64,000 bases of DNA from Marisediminitalea lipolytica (GTDB lineage Bacteria > Pseudomonadota > Gammaproteobacteria > Enterobacterales > Alteromonadaceae): positions 680,608-744,607 of the forward strand of contig NZ_MJIC01000014.1 of NCBI RefSeq assembly GCF_001758465.1, given 5' to 3'. The first letter of the stretch is position 1; every line of letters starts with the position of its first letter. Of this stretch, positions 36,489-45,449 are shown one piece after another. The notes beneath the pieces are model-generated. The model did no database searches and was not told the origin of the DNA. It saw only the letters and a program-made list of their open reading frames with translations. The translations under genes were made by a program, and so were the position numbers.

Positions 36489-39272
36489 TCAGGCGATGCG
36501 TGCCGAAACCTCAAAGTGAATGTTAAATTGTACTCCATGGCCTCGTTTACTGCTGCAAACCACCGATCCTTTAAGGGCATTGGTAATAATATTGTAGGCA
36601 ATGTTTAATCCCAGACCGGTGCCCCCTGAGCCTCGTTTAGTAGTAAAAAAGGGCTCAAAGATTTTGGCGACGTGGGTTTCTTCAATGCCAACGCCATCGT
36701 CGCGGTAGTCGATTAGAAATTCAGTCTTGGTGATTTCACTGACTGCGATGTTGATAGTACCTGAACCTTTGTCAGCGAAACCATGTACAACCGAGTTAAC
36801 AATAAAATTGGTTAACACCTGAGCCAACAGGCCTGGGTTGGTTTTAACTATAAAATTATCCGCGCAGTCAATGTTCACCCGAGCCTGAGACTTGCGTAAA
36901 ACGGACGCCAGGCTGGTGACAACTTCTTCAAAATACTGTTTAAGATTGACCTCACGATCCTGTTCGCTGGTTTGATCCACGGCGACCTGTTTGAAGCTGC
37001 GAACCAGGCTGGCCGTGCGCTCTAGGTTTTTCTGTACCAAACCAGAGAGTTCGCCTGCGCTATCGATAAAATCCTCAAAATCATCGGCAGTTAATGTACC
37101 TGCCTGGTAGTGTTTTTTTATCTCGTCACATTCAGAGTTGAGTTGCGATATGCCTGTTAAACCAACACCAACAGGGGTATTGATTTCGTGTGCTACGCCG
37201 GCGACCAGAGAGCCCAGGCTTGCCATTTTTTCTGCTTCAACCAGTTTATCCTTGGTTTGATTTAAACGCTGAAGAGACTCTTCCAGGTTTTTATTGGATT
37301 CATTTAATTGTTCGTTGCGTTCGTTAATTTTGGTTTCGAGCGCTTTTTTCTCTGAGATATCACGGGAAATAGTATACAGCACATTCCGTTCGTTGAGTGT
37401 GATGCGCGTTAAGATGATTTCGCACCAGAACAGCGTGCCATCGGTTTTTTTGTGTAACCACTCAAACCGTTGGGAGCCTTCGCTGAAAGCTTTGTCTATA
37501 ATCCCTTCTGCGGCTTGTTCCGATGTTTTGCCATCAAACTGAAACTCGGGAGAAAGGTCCAGCGGCGATAACCCGATAACTTCCTCTTTGCTGGTAAAGC
37601 CGTATAAGGCTAAAAACGCCTCATTGCAATCCTGATAGCCTTCTTCGGCGAGGATGGATAAACCATCCATCGATTTGGCAAATAAGGTTTCGAATGAGTC
37701 TTTTTGTCTGGCAATTTCCAGTTGCAGTGCCTTTTTTTCTGAAATATCGCGTGTACTGGCATAGAGCACATCTTTACCGTTCAGACTAATTCTAAACAGA
37801 ATGATTTCGCACCAGAATTCGGTACCGTTAAACTTTTTATGTACCCATTCGAAGCGGATTTTTCCTTGAGTAAAAGCGGTGCGGATGATTGCTTGTGCTT
37901 TATCCAGGGATTTACTCCCATCAGGTTGACTGAACGGTGATAAATCCATGGGTGTGGCGCCAATAATCTGATTTTTGTCTTTGGCGTCAAACATTTGAAC
38001 AAAGGCTTTGTTGCAGTCGAAGTAACATTCTGTAGTGAGCAAGCAGAGTCCGTCTAACGATTCATTGAATAACGTTTCAAATGCTTCTTTTTGTTTGGCA
38101 ATTTCCAGTTGCAGCGCCTTTTTTTCCGAAATATCGCGTGTACTGGCATAGAGCACATCTTTACCGTTCAGACTAATTCTAAACAGAATGATTTCGCACC
38201 AGAATTCGGTACCGTTAAACTTTTTATGTACCCATTCGAAGCGGATTTTTCCTTGAGTAAAAGCGGTGCGGATGATTGCTTGTGCTTTATCCAGGGATTT
38301 ACTCCCATCAGGTTGACTGAACGGTGATAAATCCATGGGTGTGGCGCCAATAATCTGATTTTTGTCTTTGGCGTCAAACATTTGAACAAAGGCTTTGTTG
38401 CAGTCGAAGTAACATTCTGTAGTGAGCAAGCAGAGTCCGTCTAACGATTCATTAAATAACGTTTCAAATGCTTCTTTCTGTTTGGCAATTTCCAATTGCA
38501 GGCTTTTTTTCTCTGAAATATCCCGGGTAGTGGCGTAGAGTACATCCTGCCCTTGCAACTCAATCTTTAACAGGATGATTTCACACCAAAACTCGGTGCC
38601 ATCAAATTTTCGATGTACCCATTCAAAGCTTACTTTGCCTTGCGTATAAGCGGTGTTGATGACTTCGGTGGCTTTATCAGTGTAGGCTCTTCCGTCAGGC
38701 TGGTAATGCGGAGATAGATCTTCGGGATCGGCATCAAGAATCTGTGCTTTATCAGCGGCCCCGAACAATTGCATATAAGCCTTGTTACAGTCTAAGAGTT
38801 TTTCTTTGGTGAGCAGGGCGAGGCCGTCTGACGATTCGTTAAATAACGTTTCAAACACGCTTTTTTGCGATTGTAGTTCCAGCTCAAAAGCTTTTTTTTC
38901 TGAAATGTCCCGCCAGTTGGTATGCACCACAACTTCGCCGTTGAGTACCATTTTGGTTAAGATAACTTCAGCCCAAAACTCTTCGCCATTGCGCTTTTTA
39001 TGCACCCATTCAAATCTGACACTGCCCAGTTGATAACATTGTTCAATGTGGGCTGCGCTTTTCTCGTCTGAGCGTCGGCCATCGGGCTGATACTCCGGCG
39101 AAAACTCAGCAGGCGTGTTGCCAACAAACTGCTCCAGGCTATCTGCGCCAACGATGTCCAGCATAGACTGGTTGCAGTCAACGAAAATATCACCTTTAAA
39201 AATAGCCAGGCCATCTTTTGAGTTTCGAAAGACGGTTTCAAAGTCGGTTTGCTGCGTGAACATCTCTTGCAT
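36489..39272 (-). CDS. Cytosolic histidine kinase with five PAS domains
   Basis: 927 residues without signal or membrane helices. Five PAS/PAC units of about 129 residues each occupy residues 1-650; each ends in a PAC-like (T/S)RDISEKKALQLE. A coiled-coil linker precedes the HisKA domain (KMASLGSLVAGVAHEINTPVG, His about 693). The HATPase part is complete (NFIVNSVVHGF, RDDGVGI, RGSGGTGLGLNIAYNI). PAS 3 and 4 are almost identical at DNA level, a recent internal duplication. No receiver domain or partner regulator is adjacent, so it is an orphan kinase. Signals may be ligands or redox cofactors bound by PAS. The AT-rich island begins just upstream. Confidence 0.93.
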   Translation of the reverse strand: MQEMFTQQTDFETVFRNSKDGLAIFKGDIFVDCNQSMLDIVGADSLEQFVGNTPAEFSPEYQPDGRRSDEKSAAHIEQCYQLGSVRFEWVHKKRNGEEFWAEVILTKMVLNGEVVVHTNWRDISEKKAFELELQSQKSVFETLFNESSDGLALLTKEKLLDCNKAYMQLFGAADKAQILDADPEDLSPHYQPDGRAYTDKATEVINTAYTQGKVSFEWVHRKFDGTEFWCEIILLKIELQGQDVLYATTRDISEKKSLQLEIAKQKEAFETLFNESLDGLCLLTTECYFDCNKAFVQMFDAKDKNQIIGATPMDLSPFSQPDGSKSLDKAQAIIRTAFTQGKIRFEWVHKKFNGTEFWCEIILFRISLNGKDVLYASTRDISEKKALQLEIAKQKEAFETLFNESLDGLCLLTTECYFDCNKAFVQMFDAKDKNQIIGATPMDLSPFSQPDGSKSLDKAQAIIRTAFTQGKIRFEWVHKKFNGTEFWCEIILFRISLNGKDVLYASTRDISEKKALQLEIARQKDSFETLFAKSMDGLSILAEEGYQDCNEAFLALYGFTSKEEVIGLSPLDLSPEFQFDGKTSEQAAEGIIDKAFSEGSQRFEWLHKKTDGTLFWCEIILTRITLNERNVLYTISRDISEKKALETKINERNEQLNESNKNLEESLQRLNQTKDKLVEAEKMASLGSLVAGVAHEINTPVGVGLTGISQLNSECDEIKKHYQAGTLTADDFEDFIDSAGELSGLVQKNLERTASLVRSFKQVAVDQTSEQDREVNLKQYFEEVVTSLASVLRKSQARVNIDCADNFIVKTNPGLLAQVLTNFIVNSVVHGFADKGSGTINIAVSEITKTEFLIDYRDDGVGIEETHVAKIFEPFFTTKRGSGGTGLGLNIAYNIITNALKGSVVCSSKRGHGVQFNIHFEVSARIA
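37741..38453 (-). repeat. Perfect 326-bp tandem repeat inside the PAS kinase gene
   Basis: Bases 37741-38066 and 38128-38453 are identical by eye over 326 bp, with a period of 387 bp (129 codons, one PAS/PAC unit). Similarity continues into the flanks with scattered changes. The repeat keeps the frame. Confidence 0.93.
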
Positions 39273-39913
39273 AATAGCGCTTCTTTTTATTCGCTCTCGG
39301 GGTTACAAAGGAGGGGCGGCTTTGGATGATTTAGTCAGTATGTGTCCATAAAATAACGCAACCAGAAATGGGCTGCGCTAGCAGTGTTACCAATACTGAA
39401 TTTCACCCTGTTTAAGGCTAGCAAAAAAGTGCAAAAGTGCCATTTTGTGGCTGCCGATGCTTTACTCATAAGAAATAGGTAAAACCGGCAGGTGGCCAGT
39501 AAGGGCATTTTTTTGTTATTAGAAAATTGGTGACTGCGAAACCGGGGGATTTGGGCGGCTAGAGCAGGTGTATGGTAACCCTAAGTGGGAATCATACTTC
39601 GAGCTGAGATTCTCAGTAAATAGTCTTTATTAAGGGAGCGGGTTGCAGAAGAGAGGTACAATATATTCTTTACTTCGAAAGGAGATTAATAAGCAAAATC
39701 TCATCTATGTTGAAGATATTAACCAAGGTAGAAGTCTTACAACTGATTACTGCGTGCGACTACATATGAACGTTATAACAAAAAGTAGTTATTATCCAAT
39801 GATATCTCAATGGCAATATTAACCATTGAAATATAGAGTTATTTCAAATGGCGGATATCTAGAATAATAGTAGGTGGAAATTAGCTTTTAACTCTGAGGT
39901 CAATAACACTAAG
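39273..39913. other. Junction region between chromosome and Tn7-like module
   Basis: About 640 bp. The left half has chromosome-like composition and holds the PAS kinase upstream region. From about 39,600 it turns AT-rich. Visible items are a palindrome CTGAGA-T-TCTCAG, a possible 59-aa gene at 39643-39822, and an imperfect hairpin (TTGAAATA/TATTTCAA, about 39,825-39,850) that could end the tniQ transcript. One end of the transposon is expected here. TGTGTCCATAAAATAACG at 39341 resembles Tn7-type end sequences, but I find no matching inverted copy. Confidence 0.4.
39643..39822 (+). CDS. Possible small protein of 59 residues
   Basis: An open frame starts at a TTG 4 bp after AAGGGAG and runs 59 codons to TAA. 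The product is mixed hydrophilic (RGTIYSLLRKEINKQ...GRSLTTDYCVRLHMN) and resembles no family I know. It lies between the PAS kinase and tniQ, at the composition change. It could be a real small gene or a remnant cut by the transposon insertion. Confidence 0.25.
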   Translation: MQKRGTIYSLLRKEINKQNLIYVEDINQGRSLTTDYCVRLHMNVITKSSYYPMISQWQY

Positions 39914-40873
39914 TTAAAGGCTTTCAAGTAGAGGAGCGATATTTATCCGAGCATTGAGGGGGAGTTTTTCTTTATTTTTAAATTCAGGTAATGATCTCAG
40001 CAGTTCATTTGGAATCGTAAGAACGTTTAAGGCTGAACCATATGCCACAATGAACTGGGTTTGTTCATACATTTCAAGATGTGCTTCGGTTTGTCTTTTT
40101 CTCGGTGATTTCGCCATACATGCAATAGGCCACAAAGATTGAAGGCTTGTTATAAGCAAGTCCAATGGAAAATACCTGAACTGCATAGGTAAATGATTCC
40201 AATCTTTGTTATCTGTCAGGTTATTGCAAAATACAGTGAATTCATCGTCACAGGTCAGAAGATTAAAACCTTGCGTTATTGCAAGTGCAAGATTGTCAAA
40301 ATGAGGTACTTTGCTGTGTGGCAACACAGTTGTTAGAGGGTCTTTAGCGAAAATACTCGCAAGTAGACAATCACAAATTTCATCAATGAATAGCTCTTCA
40401 ATCTCATTTGGGATAATTTCAGCTTTTAGTGGATTTGCACAGTAGTCATTTGTACATTGGTTTGATAACAATTGCTGCTGCCAGGTGAATGACTGGTTGC
40501 AGGCGGGGCAGTTGTCGATAAGTAAAGTTTTGTGTTTAGGGCAGTAAAGGTTTCCGATATATTGCCAGCTCTCTTTCAAGTAACCTAGTTCTTTGATACA
40601 AAGCGCACATATCCGTGGCTTGTTGCATCTGTAATCGTCAAAAATCAAAGAATGTCTTGCGAAAAAATGTGCCCTAAGCTCCTTTTCAGAAATAGGGATG
40701 AATGTATTCAATGTGCGCCAGTGATTTGCACTCATAGAATTTTTCGTTATGGCTTCCCAGGTCGTTTGATTTAGCCATTCAACCGGATCTGCAAAACCAT
40801 TGCGTTTACTTAATCTCAGAATATAGCCTGCGAAACTTTCATCAGTAATTTGCTCTGGTAGTATGGAAAGCAC
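39914..40873 (-). CDS. tniQ: TniQ/TnsD-like target-selection protein
   Basis: 319 residues from a GTG that overlaps the tnsC stop (TAGTG). The N-terminus LPEQITDESFAGYILRLSKRNGF is the typical TniQ opening. A zinc-finger region at about 85-130 has paired cysteines and a CPKH (CALCIKELGYLKESWQY; LYCPKHKTLLIDNCPACNQ). The length fits TniQ rather than full-length TnsD (about 500 aa). In Tn7-like elements TniQ/TnsD connects TnsC to the target site or guide. No Cas genes are visible, so targeting is probably protein-based. It ends the tnsA-B-C-tniQ operon. Confidence 0.88.
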   Translation of the reverse strand: MLSILPEQITDESFAGYILRLSKRNGFADPVEWLNQTTWEAITKNSMSANHWRTLNTFIPISEKELRAHFFARHSLIFDDYRCNKPRICALCIKELGYLKESWQYIGNLYCPKHKTLLIDNCPACNQSFTWQQQLLSNQCTNDYCANPLKAEIIPNEIEELFIDEICDCLLASIFAKDPLTTVLPHSKVPHFDNLALAITQGFNLLTCDDEFTVFCNNLTDNKDWNHLPMQFRYFPLDLLITSLQSLWPIACMAKSPRKRQTEAHLEMYEQTQFIVAYGSALNVLTIPNELLRSLPEFKNKEKLPLNARINIAPLLESL

Positions 40874-41751
40874 TAATCAAACTCTCTTGAATCAAGGATA
40901 TTAATAATGTCCCTGTCGCTGTAGGCGCGTTCGTCGAATGGGTTGTAAGCCGATGAGTTTAGGCCAGTTAGGTAGGCGAGTTCAAAGCGACTTAACAATT
41001 TTTCGCCAGCGTTTTTTTGAGTAATTGCAAACAGCTTGTTTAACAGACCAATTTTACCAAGGGTGGCGACGTGTAGTCTGTTTAATATTGCTTTGTCACA
41101 CAAAGTGAAGAGCGATATTCCATGTTGATATGAAAAATAGTTGCAGCAATCTAACCAGCATTTGCAGCGAGAAGGGATGCTGTGAAGTGTTTTTTCGGCT
41201 AGAAAACGTCGAGAAAGTTGCTCTTCATTTTTAAGTCGACACTCAGCTTTCCCGTACTTTAACTTTAATAATCTACTGGCTACCGGTGTTCCAATCAGCA
41301 CAAAAGATACTGCTGGATTATTATCAATTAATGCACAGAATTGCTTTGCCATGCGCTGGCTCGTTATACCATCGATGTCGGTTAGACACTCCTGCACTTC
41401 GTCTATAATGACCAGTTGTACTCCGTGTTCGATAAAAAGAAAGTGAAGACGGTCTTGTATTAAATGGGATTTAGTATTTGGCTTGTTCGTAACACGTGAC
41501 AAGGACTTCATTATTTGGAGTAGTAAGTCATTTGCTGTTTTAGTTTCGGTCAACTTTACAAATAATACTGGATGAATGGCCTTTTCTGGAGTTTGCTTTA
41601 CAGGGTGTTTATTTGTGTAGTTTACCCCTAAGAGCGTTTTTCCCACGCCCGATTCGCCGGTGATAAGCAGCCCATAATTAACTCCGAAGTGCTGGGTATG
41701 CACATCTTCTATCAGTGTTTCACATTCAGTTAAACTTGGATGCTCGAACAT
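40873..41751 (-). CDS. tnsC: TnsC/TniB-like AAA+ transposition regulator
   Basis: 292 residues. Walker A TGESGVGKT (about 31-39) and Walker B LVIIDEVQE are intact. The Arg/Gln sensor region (SQRMAKQFCALIDNNPAVSFVLIGTPVASRLL) matches TniB/TnsC ATPases. It relays between TniQ and the TnsAB transposase. It starts 2 bp after the tnsB stop, so translation is coupled. It is much shorter than Tn7 TnsC (555 aa), which is common for Tn7-like and Tn5053-like relatives. Confidence 0.9.
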   Translation of the reverse strand: MFEHPSLTECETLIEDVHTQHFGVNYGLLITGESGVGKTLLGVNYTNKHPVKQTPEKAIHPVLFVKLTETKTANDLLLQIMKSLSRVTNKPNTKSHLIQDRLHFLFIEHGVQLVIIDEVQECLTDIDGITSQRMAKQFCALIDNNPAVSFVLIGTPVASRLLKLKYGKAECRLKNEEQLSRRFLAEKTLHSIPSRCKCWLDCCNYFSYQHGISLFTLCDKAILNRLHVATLGKIGLLNKLFAITQKNAGEKLLSRFELAYLTGLNSSAYNPFDERAYSDRDIINILDSREFD

Positions 41752-41753
41752 GT

Positions 41754-43760
41754 CTAAACTGCATCCTCATCCCAAAAGTCATGTTGCTTGTATGATTGTC
41801 GAGCAGTTTTGGAAGAACTGTGTTTGGTACTTATTGAGCTAGAGGTTGTTTCTTCTTTTCGCTTGTTAGTTACATTTCGTTCATTGTAAAGATTATTACT
41901 CTGTTTAATTCTTTCATCTACTGATAATCCTTTCTTGATGTTTTTATTTGCCGATTGAACGATTTTTCCTGACAAACGTTTTTGGCGTTTGGGTTTTATA
42001 TGGGTGTCAAATTCGCCAAAATAAATATCTCGACGTTTACATCCAGCATTACCCTCATTCAGCTGTTCGAAGGATACTGGACATGAAAACTCGTCATTTT
42101 TAAGCGCTCGGTTTGGAACGTTCTCGACAATGACTTCGGAAGCTAAAGATTCAAATGTAGCTATGACAGTGACATATCTGGCGTCATCTGGGTCTCTTTG
42201 AACATATACAGAGAGGTCTTGCTTTTTATCTAATGTTTTTGCATTTAAGTAGAGCTGTTTTAATTGAGCGTCTGCGAAAACTTGATTATCGACCTGGACA
42301 GTACCTCGGCTCGAAAGCTTGACCTTAGATTCAAAGCAATGAAACGCCGAATGTATTAGGCTATCCATGGTAGCTGGTTGCGGATGCAATGCGATGGATT
42401 CATCCCATACTTGTTGTGGTGTTTTGCCTGCTAACGACGAGTGTGCACTGTTAACATAATGATGAAGATAAAGTAGCAACTGCTTTTCAAAATCCGATAT
42501 AGTTATTCGGGCTGCGTTTTTAATACTCTCCTCGGTTGGGGGTTTTAAGGACGTTTGAGTGCGCTTGGGAAAATACCCAGGAACCCCCAACACTTCAGAG
42601 CCGTCTGGAAGTGTAAAGCTTGCACCTTCGAAAAATTCTCTTCTAAGTGTGTTATTGAAAGACTCAACGAAAGGCTTTCGCCAAGGTTGATTTGACGGTG
42701 TTTTCGTAAGTGAAATGTTGAGCCTTTTCGTTACGTGGCGAAATGCCTCACTGCTATAGCCAGGGCCATTATCCACCACCACTTCCTCTGGCAGACCAAA
42801 AGCGGGTAATTGCTGATTGCTATCAGTGATAATCCGTTTTAGAGAGCGGAGGGCGCCGACAGTGTCCTCGCTTGTACCGATTTCGTAAGTCACAGATATC
42901 GGATAGCGTGAATAACAATCAATAGCAATATAAATACTCACATTCTCCGTTGGTTTGCCATCATCTCCGATTAACGCAAGATTAAGAGATAATCTGTCCA
43001 TCTCAACTCGCTCCAAAGCGCGGTTCAAATGAATTTTTTTGCAAAGTGTTCTCAATGCTTTTGTAATTTCAGAATAATTGCCTGATTGAGCAACCAAAGA
43101 GAACTGATTCAAATCCGACAATCTGTTGCGGAAAGTAGATTCACATACAACCTGAATTGCGCTGTTTTCTTCAATGGCCTGGTGCGCATGTTTAACATAT
43201 TGTCTGTATCCACCAGCGATATTTTCGGCGTTTCCTTTTGTCCACACGTTAGATAAGTGCTTATTTAGAAATACTTCACTTGCGGGATTTAATCGTTTAG
43301 TTTGAATTTTGCGGTCTTTTATAGATGCTTCCAAATTGAAGTCTGCATCTTTGTAGTCTTTCCACCATCGACATAGGGTAGAGTCACCATGTTTTTTCTT
43401 TGCTATATGGTGTTTATCTTCAACATTCTGTTTTACTTGCTTGATGGTTGCAGAGGCAGTAGGGGGCATTCCCAAGTTATATAGACGCTCCATTTCGTCA
43501 AGGAAAGTTCTCCTTTTATCAGCTTCCTTGACCTGATAATCAGAGTATTGCTCGATAGTCTCATTTCGAGATGTTAGCAACCTTAGATTACCGATTCGCA
43601 GTTGCTCTCTAAAACTTTCAACTGGTAGCAGAATATCTCCCTCGTCAACATTATTAATTAGAGGTGCCAGCAAGACTCGTTGTTGGTCTGTGTGTATTAT
43701 TTTTACACGTTGATTATCGTCTGTGACGAATGTGTCATTTAATGTCGGTATGTAGTGCAT
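41754..43760 (-). CDS. tnsB: TnsB-like DDE transposase
   Basis: 668 residues. The retroviral-integrase-fold catalytic core is complete: first Asp in IYIAIDCYSRYPIS (about 278), second in EVVVDNGPGYSS (about 328), Glu in RKPFVESFNNTLRREF (about 365). The Mu-type C-terminal barrel and a basic tail follow. TnsB binds the element's ends and joins the 3' ends to target DNA. Its ATG overlaps the tnsA stop (TAATG). The gene is intact, suggesting the element may still be mobile. Confidence 0.93.
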   Translation of the reverse strand: MHYIPTLNDTFVTDDNQRVKIIHTDQQRVLLAPLINNVDEGDILLPVESFREQLRIGNLRLLTSRNETIEQYSDYQVKEADKRRTFLDEMERLYNLGMPPTASATIKQVKQNVEDKHHIAKKKHGDSTLCRWWKDYKDADFNLEASIKDRKIQTKRLNPASEVFLNKHLSNVWTKGNAENIAGGYRQYVKHAHQAIEENSAIQVVCESTFRNRLSDLNQFSLVAQSGNYSEITKALRTLCKKIHLNRALERVEMDRLSLNLALIGDDGKPTENVSIYIAIDCYSRYPISVTYEIGTSEDTVGALRSLKRIITDSNQQLPAFGLPEEVVVDNGPGYSSEAFRHVTKRLNISLTKTPSNQPWRKPFVESFNNTLRREFFEGASFTLPDGSEVLGVPGYFPKRTQTSLKPPTEESIKNAARITISDFEKQLLLYLHHYVNSAHSSLAGKTPQQVWDESIALHPQPATMDSLIHSAFHCFESKVKLSSRGTVQVDNQVFADAQLKQLYLNAKTLDKKQDLSVYVQRDPDDARYVTVIATFESLASEVIVENVPNRALKNDEFSCPVSFEQLNEGNAGCKRRDIYFGEFDTHIKPKRQKRLSGKIVQSANKNIKKGLSVDERIKQSNNLYNERNVTNKRKEETTSSSISTKHSSSKTARQSYKQHDFWDEDAV

Positions 43761-44356
43761 TAGTAGTTCCTCTGCAAAGTAACTTCGTCATTCAGAGGTT
43801 TTGTAATGTCAAAAATGAAGTATTGTTGAGCAACGAGTGCCCAGGCATCAACTGGAGTAGCGTAATGAATCTTATTGACAGCATTTTTTAGATGCTCAAA
43901 TGTGATTGTTTTTCGAGAACCAACTTTTTCAAGCAAATGAATTACACTGATATCCAGATAGCGCTTCAACATACGTAGATTGTTTACCGCAACAACATGA
44001 ATATCCTTTTCACTGATTAGCTTAAGCGTGCAGTTGGTTAGTGCATACACGCACTCTTGACGAAGTGTATGCTTTCTAAAAAAGAATTCATCCATGTAGC
44101 AAGTATGTTTAACTTCAATGTACTCACATAGTCCTGACTTATACTGGACGAGAAAATCTGGTGTATATCTTTTACCGTAAACATCAAAATGTTCTGGTTG
44201 TGAGCAATATGATGTGACTGAACTATCAAATTCGAGTGAAAGGGCATAGTTGCTTTCCAACACCGATTCACACCAGATATGGCAGAAATTCTTATTGCTG
44301 TAAAAATTGAAGACGTATTTGTTACGCCTGCGTGTTGGCTTTCTTCTGCCTATCAT
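43760..44356 (-). CDS. tnsA: TnsA-like endonuclease
   Basis: 198 residues. The TnsA N-terminal nuclease has all three catalytic parts: E34 (CESVLESNYALSLEFD), D67 (YTPDFLVQY) and E81-V-K83 (EYIEVKH). TnsA cuts the non-transferred 5' strands, allowing cut-and-paste movement. Its C-terminal part, which would contact TnsC, is short compared with Tn7 TnsA (273 aa). It heads the leftward operon; its upstream side should contain the promoter and possibly one transposon end. Confidence 0.9.
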   Translation of the reverse strand: MIGRRKPTRRRNKYVFNFYSNKNFCHIWCESVLESNYALSLEFDSSVTSYCSQPEHFDVYGKRYTPDFLVQYKSGLCEYIEVKHTCYMDEFFFRKHTLRQECVYALTNCTLKLISEKDIHVVAVNNLRMLKRYLDISVIHLLEKVGSRKTITFEHLKNAVNKIHYATPVDAWALVAQQYFIFDITKPLNDEVTLQRNY

Positions 44357-44791
44357 TTCAATTCTCCTTGGTCAAAAAATACCTCTCATTTCTTTGGCTA
44401 TTTTTTGAAATGTACTAAGATTAAAGGTTACCTTTCGCTTATTCGCAAATTTTCGTGACGGAATTTTGCTCCGAAAAACTGTCACTTTTAAAGATTTTAA
44501 GAGGCAGCTTTGGTTCTTGTAAATAGCTTGAAAAATGATCACTTTATTGTGTGATTTTTGATCGGTATTGTTTTTAACTTATTGATTTAAAAGGTTGCTA
44601 AAAATGAGTTATCTTTTTTAAATGTTGCCATTTGGTGTCATTTTTGTGTTGTTTTGTATAGTTTTTGCGGCTTTTGAGTTTGAAAGACAACTTAGCCTAT
44701 GAAACAACGGGATTTATGTGAGTGATATGGATATTTTTTTATGATTTCTATAAAAAATATTAACTTACGTTTTTTGACGTAGTTGAAAATA
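44357..44791. other. AT-rich region upstream of tnsA
   Basis: About 435 bp with no gene. It must hold promoters for tnsA and for the divergent RHH-like gene. Several TGTCA/TGACG and TGATCA motifs recur with T-rich flanks (about 44,456; 44,478; 44,535; 44,636). They could be TnsB-binding sites of a transposon end, but no full-length repeat or terminal TGT...ACA is convincing. Confidence 0.4.
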
Positions 44792-45313
44792 ATGAATAAA
44801 AAATATTTATCAAGAAAATTTAGGGTTGATGCAGCTGTTGTCCAAAATTTCCATTTATTGTGTGATGAGCTAGCTCTCAAGAAGGAATACTGGGCGCGCT
44901 TCTTTATTGAGTACGAGATTGAATTTTTGGCTCGTAACAAAGGGATCAGAAGAAATACTGAGCCTGCTTATGTTTGGCTGAAGCAACAAAGAGAAAGCCG
45001 TCGACTAGAAGTATTGTCGATTAAGATGACAGACGATGCAGTCTTAAAGCTTGATATTATTTGTAAGCGTTTCAATATTGATCGCGCGATGTTAGTAGAG
45101 TTCGCTTTAAGAAGTGCATGTGAAAGAATCCCAACATCTAGAAGGTTATCGGTGCAACGAGAAGATTTGTTACCCCTGTATCTTCTGGAGCAATCATTCG
45201 GGAATAGATTAAAGCAGGATGACAGGATGGCAAAAGTAAAGAATGAACTAGTAATTGGGACAAAAACAACGCGGATACCAATCAAAAAAGCTGAAGAAGA
45301 TGATGGTTGGTGA
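44792..45313 (+). CDS. Putative ribbon-helix-helix DNA-binding protein
   Basis: 173 residues from the ATG at 44792; an in-frame TTG at 44783 is the alternative. The middle part VLSIKMTDDAVLKLDIICKRFNIDRAMLVEFALRSACE has the strand-helix-helix pattern of Arc/CopG RHH domains. The N-terminal SRKFRVDAAVVQNFHLLCDELALKKEYWARFFIEYEIEF looks like a second, diverged copy. The C-terminus is basic. The gene is divergent from tnsA, so it may regulate the transposition operon or belong to the cargo. No stronger family match comes to mind. Confidence 0.6.
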   Translation: MNKKYLSRKFRVDAAVVQNFHLLCDELALKKEYWARFFIEYEIEFLARNKGIRRNTEPAYVWLKQQRESRRLEVLSIKMTDDAVLKLDIICKRFNIDRAMLVEFALRSACERIPTSRRLSVQREDLLPLYLLEQSFGNRLKQDDRMAKVKNELVIGTKTTRIPIKKAEEDDGW

Positions 45314-45347
45314 TATGAAGATCTTCAAGGGAACGAGGAGGATCGTT

Positions 45348-45449
45348 ATGGGTAAGCGTATCGGAAAAGTACAAATCGAGAAACGTACTGAAGGAAGATA
45401 TGGGCTAGTACAAATTAGAATTCGCCGTACCTATTACGCAGTTCTTTAA
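45348..45449 (+). CDS. Possible 33-residue basic peptide
   Basis: ATG at 45348 is preceded by a near-perfect Shine-Dalgarno GAGGAGG with a 6-bp spacer. The 33-residue product (MGKRIGKVQIEKR...RIRRTYYAVL) is very basic. It starts 34 bp after the RHH-like gene and its 3' end overlaps the opposite HNH gene by 35 bp. The strong ribosome-binding site is the main reason to list it. Confidence 0.4.
   Translation: MGKRIGKVQIEKRTEGRYGLVQIRIRRTYYAVL

Noticed and set aside
39341..39360. TGTGTCCATAAAATAACG as the left end of the Tn7-like element
   Set aside because: It resembles some Tn7-type ends, but no inverted copy or target duplication was found on the right side and the DNA up to 39,600 still looks chromosomal.
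39914..44356. CRISPR-associated transposon
   Set aside because: TniQ is present, but no cas genes or CRISPR array could be seen in the window.
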